Shown here: piece by piece, positions 5,923 to 8,397 of the stretch
How positions within the stretch are numbered: the first letter of the stretch is position 1
How the letters are laid out: the number at the start of each line of letters is the position of its first letter
DNA from: Caldilineaceae bacterium
GTDB taxonomy: Bacteria; Chloroflexota; Anaerolineae; Caldilineales; Caldilineaceae
Length of the DNA stretch: 8,397 nt
Reading direction: 5' to 3'
Assembly (NCBI GenBank): GCA_015494005.1
Contig: WGCB01000113.1
Location: 1-8,397, forward strand
Notes under the pieces: model-generated
What the model was told of the DNA's origin: nothing
Databases searched by the model: none
The model's input: only the letters and a program-made list of their open reading frames with translations
Made by a program: the position numbers and the translations under genes

Positions 5923-6681
5923 GTGCTCCAGATCCGCAACCTCACCAAGATCTACGAGGACGGCACCGTCGCCCTCCACGACATCTCCTTCGAAGTGAAG
6001 GACGGTGAATTTCTGGTCATCATCGGCCTCTCCGGCTCGGGGAAGTCCACCCTGCTCCGCTGCATCAACCGGCTCATTGAGCCCACGTCCGGCCAGGTGA
6101 TCTGGGACGACGTGGACATCACCGCGGCCAACCAGGGGGAGCTGCGCCGGATCCGCCGCCAGATCGGCATGATCTTCCAGCACTTCAACCTGGTGAAACG
6201 GCTGCCTGTCCTCACCAACGTCCTCACCGGGCGGCTGGGCTACGTGAGCACCTGGCGCAGCATCCTGGGCCGCTGGCCCCGGGAGGACCGGGAGCGGGCC
6301 TTCCGCAACCTGGAGCTGGTGGGCATCGCGGAGAAGGCCTACAACCGGGCGGACGAGCTCTCCGGCGGGCAGCAGCAGCGGGTGGGCATCGCCCGGGCCC
6401 TGATGCAGGAGCCTCGGCTGCTCCTGGCGGACGAGCCCGTGGCCAGCCTGGATCCGGCCACCTCCCACTCGGTGATGAAGTACATCGAGCAGCTGAACCG
6501 GGAGATGGGGGTCACGGTGCTCTGCAGCCTCCATTTCCTCAGCCTGGCCCGGACCTACGCCACCCGGATCATCGCCCTGAAGGCCGGCGAGATCGTCTTC
6601 GACGGGGATCCCCTGGACATCGACGACCGGCGGTTCAAAGAGATCTACGGCGAAGAGGCCGTCGAGGTGGAGATCCGATAG
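5923..6681 (+). CDS. phnC: Phosphonate-type ABC transporter ATP-binding protein PhnC
   Basis: This 252-residue cytoplasmic ATPase powers the PhnE channel. All motifs are intact: Walker A GLSGSGKST (35-43), Q-loop FQHFNL (Q86), signature LSGGQQQR (146-153), Walker B LLLADE (166-171), D-loop SLDP (175-178) and the H-loop CSLHF (H204). The tail GEIVFDGDP is characteristic of PhnC, as is the early IYEDGTVAL stretch. I chose the GTG at 5923-5925, which gives the usual PhnC N-terminus (M)LQIRNLTKIY, with AGGA 10 bases upstream. The in-frame ATG at 5818 would add 35 non-conserved residues across a strong hairpin. The stop lies 4 bases before phnE, indicating coupling. Length fits the family. Confidence 0.94.
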   Translation: MLQIRNLTKIYEDGTVALHDISFEVKDGEFLVIIGLSGSGKSTLLRCINRLIEPTSGQVIWDDVDITAANQGELRRIRRQIGMIFQHFNLVKRLPVLTNVLTGRLGYVSTWRSILGRWPREDRERAFRNLELVGIAEKAYNRADELSGGQQQRVGIARALMQEPRLLLADEPVASLDPATSHSVMKYIEQLNREMGVTVLCSLHFLSLARTYATRIIALKAGEIVFDGDPLDIDDRRFKEIYGEEAVEVEIR

Positions 6682-6685
6682 CGCC

Positions 6686-8077
6686 ATGGCCAGGGAGAAC
6701 TCCGCAGAGAAAAACAGCCCCTCCATCCGCAACCCCAGCCTGGCCGCGCTCCTCTCCCTGCTGGTCCCGGGCCTGGGACAGATCCTCAGCGGCCGGCGCG
6801 AGCGAGGCGTCTCCATCCTGCTCACCACGGTGGTGCTCCTGGCCCTGGTGGCCTGGCTGAAGTTCTGGGACCTGGCTCCCCTGATCCTGCCCTTCTGGCT
6901 CTACAACGCCTGGGACGCCCGGCAGCTGGTCCTGGGGAGGCGGGTGAACACCACCCTGCTGGTGCTCCTGGCCGCCCTCCTGACCTACTCCGTGGGCTGG
7001 CGGGTCACGGAGATCGACGTGACCCAGTTCGTGGAGGGCGCGCCCAAGATCCGCCCCTTCGTCTCTGGCCTGCTGCGCCCCAACTACCTGACCCGGGAGA
7101 TCGAGTACGGGGAGGCCAAGAGCCCGGTGGAGGTGCCCTGCAGCGACAATCCGCCGCCCCTCTCCCCCGGGCCGGAGCTGCCCCGCATCACCCTGGATCG
7201 CCCCTGCGCCAACCCCGGCGAGCCCCTGGAGGTCTTCGGGGAGGGCTTCCCACCCAACATCAAGGGGGAGCTGTGGTGGGAGAACACCATCGGCGACCAG
7301 TCCCGCCTGCGGGTGGGCCGGGAGTTCGTGGACTTCCAGACCGACGACCAGGGCCGGTTCCAGGCCCAAATCGTCGTTCCCCAGGTGACCAACGAGAATC
7401 CCCAGACCCACTACGTGGAGGCCCGCTACGTCACCCACGTGGGACCCCTCACCGTCAGCGAGACCACCTACCTGGTGGTCCAGCGCATGGGAGAAACCAT
7501 TGCTCAGGCCCTGATGGCCACCACCCTGGGCGCCCTGTTGGCCGTCTTTTTCAGCTTCCCCGCCGCCCGCAACCTGATGGCCTTTCACCCGGTGGCCATC
7601 CTCCTCTACTACGTGACCCGAGGGATGCTGAACATCCTGCGGGCCATCGAACCCCTGATCATGGCCATCGTCTTCGTGGTCTGGGTGGGGTTGGGGCCCT
7701 TCGCCGGAGTCCTGGCCTTGACGGTCCACTCCATCGCGGCCCTGGGGAAGCTCTATTCCGAGGCCATCGAGAGCATCGAGCCCGGGCCCATCGAGGCCAT
7801 CACCGCCACTGGGGCCAACCGCATCCAGGTGATCTGGTTCGCGGTGCTGCCCCAGGTCTGGCCCCCCTTCATCGCCTTCACCGTCTACCGCTGGGACATC
7901 AACGTGCGCATGTCCACCATCATCGGCTTCGTGGGCGGCGGCGGCATCGGCTTCCTGCTCCAGCAGTGGATCCGGCTCACGGACTTCCGCTCCGCGGGGG
8001 CGGCCATCTGGGCCATCGCGCTGGTGGTCACCGTGCTGGACTTCCTGAGCCGAGAAGTGCGGCGGCGGGTGGTCTAG
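6686..8077 (+). CDS. phnE: PhnE-type permease with TM2-like N-terminal extension and extracytoplasmic Ig-like insert
   Basis: The C-terminal half is plainly PhnE: residues 318-463 follow Escherichia coli PhnE closely, with VGLGPFAGVLAL (334-345), the ATPase-docking loop SEAIESIEPGPIEAITATGA (358-377), VLPQVWP (387-393) and VGGGGIG (416-422). At 463 residues it is far longer than the 276-residue E. coli protein. Residues 17-84 form an added membrane segment with LLSLLVPGLGQILSG and WLYNAWDARQ, resembling TM2-type domains. The first core helix (about 89-105) is followed by VTEID, then an insert of about 130 residues (about 137-266) before the next helix at 270. The insert has PGEPLEVFGEGFPPN (177-191) and TDDQGRFQAQIVVP (219-232), the pattern of IPT/TIG-type Ig-like domains, and two cysteines (152, 174). 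Arg-rich segments at 37-40 and 85-86 suggest a cytoplasmic side, placing the insert outside. The start lies 4 bases after phnC, with GGAG 13 bases upstream. The permease call is firm; the insert fold is inferred. Confidence 0.92.
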   Translation: MARENSAEKNSPSIRNPSLAALLSLLVPGLGQILSGRRERGVSILLTTVVLLALVAWLKFWDLAPLILPFWLYNAWDARQLVLGRRVNTTLLVLLAALLTYSVGWRVTEIDVTQFVEGAPKIRPFVSGLLRPNYLTREIEYGEAKSPVEVPCSDNPPPLSPGPELPRITLDRPCANPGEPLEVFGEGFPPNIKGELWWENTIGDQSRLRVGREFVDFQTDDQGRFQAQIVVPQVTNENPQTHYVEARYVTHVGPLTVSETTYLVVQRMGETIAQALMATTLGALLAVFFSFPAARNLMAFHPVAILLYYVTRGMLNILRAIEPLIMAIVFVVWVGLGPFAGVLALTVHSIAALGKLYSEAIESIEPGPIEAITATGANRIQVIWFAVLPQVWPPFIAFTVYRWDINVRMSTIIGFVGGGGIGFLLQQWIRLTDFRSAGAAIWAIALVVTVLDFLSREVRRRVV

Positions 8078-8175
8078 CCCATGGTTCCGGGCATGGCCTA
8101 GCATGACGAGGCTCCAGCGCCAGGCCCCACAGCCAGGGGAGCGAACGAGAGTCAACCCATTTTTCTCGGAGAGAC

Positions 8176-8397
8176 ATGGATAACCGAAGTGCTTTCACCC
8201 GCTGGGGACGGTGGCTGCTGCTGTTGGCCCTGGCCATTCCCCTCTACATGTGGAGCTGGCAGGCCACAGGCATCGATCTGATGGCCCTGCTCCAGAACGC
8301 GCCCAAGGCCCGACCCATCCTGAGCGACCTGCTCCACCCCTCCCTCCTGGCCCGGGCCGAGGTGAGCCAGAGCGCAGAGACGGTGCTGCGCGTCCCC
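8176..8397 (+). CDS. Second PhnE-like permease, N-terminal part (cut by window edge)
   Basis: The first 74 residues are visible. A hydrophobic segment at about residues 13-27 (RWLLLLALAIPLYMWSWQ) is followed by a stretch that matches the first PhnE: residues 40-74 run APKARPILSDLLHPSLLARA and on to VP, parallel to APKIRPFVSGLLRPNYLTRE in the neighbour. Over 36 residues the two align without gaps, with about 14 identities. The match continues to the beginning of the insert (VLRVP against VEVP), so this paralogue probably has the insert too. It lacks the TM2-like extension of its neighbour. The ATG at 8176-8178 has GGAGAG just upstream; 98 bases separate it from phnE, and nothing notable was seen in that gap. 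Two-PhnE operons are common and imply a heterodimeric channel. The gene continues beyond the window. Confidence 0.82.
   Translation, partial: MDNRSAFTRWGRWLLLLALAIPLYMWSWQATGIDLMALLQNAPKARPILSDLLHPSLLARAEVSQSAETVLRVP

Noticed and set aside
4807..6828. 673-codon minus-strand open frame across phnD and phnC
   Set aside because: It spans two well-supported genes, their gap and both hairpins, and its composition is that of an antisense frame.
8080..8097. CCATG...CATGG hairpin after phnE
   Set aside because: The stem is only 5 bp with an 8-base loop; this is expected by chance.
6635..8155. 506-codon minus-strand open frame opposite phnE
   Set aside because: His/Gly/Asp-rich antisense composition; the plus strand encodes PhnE with family motifs throughout.

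Overview
The window is visibly GC-rich, with strong G/C preference at third codon positions, and codes for two divergently transcribed ABC import operons. Both binding proteins are lipoproteins (Leu-Ala/Thr-Ala-Cys lipobox, Cys20) with Ala/Pro/Glu- or Ala/Pro/Gln-rich linkers. The intergenic gaps hold short-period tracts of the CCCAATC / GGGGGAT kind. Together these suggest a Chloroflexota bacterium (Anaerolineae/Caldilineae-like). That placement is an inference from style, not from a marker gene.

Left half, minus strand, reading 4400 to 1: an FAD-dependent amine/D-amino-acid oxidase-type oxidoreductase (3219-4400), a family-5 peptide-type solute-binding lipoprotein (1411-3072), a DppB-type permease (235-1173) and the start of a DppC-type permease (1-224, cut by the window edge). 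The layout suggests uptake of a peptide-like or N-substituted amine compound followed by oxidative cleavage. The substrate cannot be read from the sequence. A roughly 240-bp gap between the binding protein and dppB holds a tandem 15-bp duplication and an inverted array of octamer-like units.

Middle, 4401-4833: a divergent control region. It has a convincing extended -10 for the minus operon (4517-4525) and a -35/-10 pair with a 17-bp spacer for the plus operon (4616-4644).

Right half, plus strand: phnD (4834-5772, binding lipoprotein), phnC (5923-6681, ATPase, GTG start), a phnE permease (6686-8077) and the start of a second phnE (8176 to the end). This is a complete phosphonate/phosphite-type importer with two permease genes. 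No C-P lyase or phosphite dehydrogenase gene is in view. Two strong tandem hairpins separate phnD from phnC, consistent with making more binding protein than ATPase or permease.

The most unusual item is the first PhnE, 463 residues against 276 in Escherichia coli. It has an extra N-terminal TM2-like membrane segment and an extracytoplasmic insert of about 130 residues that reads like an Ig/IPT-TIG-type beta domain, placed between the first core helix and the rest of the permease. The truncated second PhnE aligns without gaps over the 36 residues leading into the same point, so both permeases probably carry the insert. This recalls the periplasmic P2 domain of MalF, which contacts its binding protein, and may be a lineage-specific docking module.
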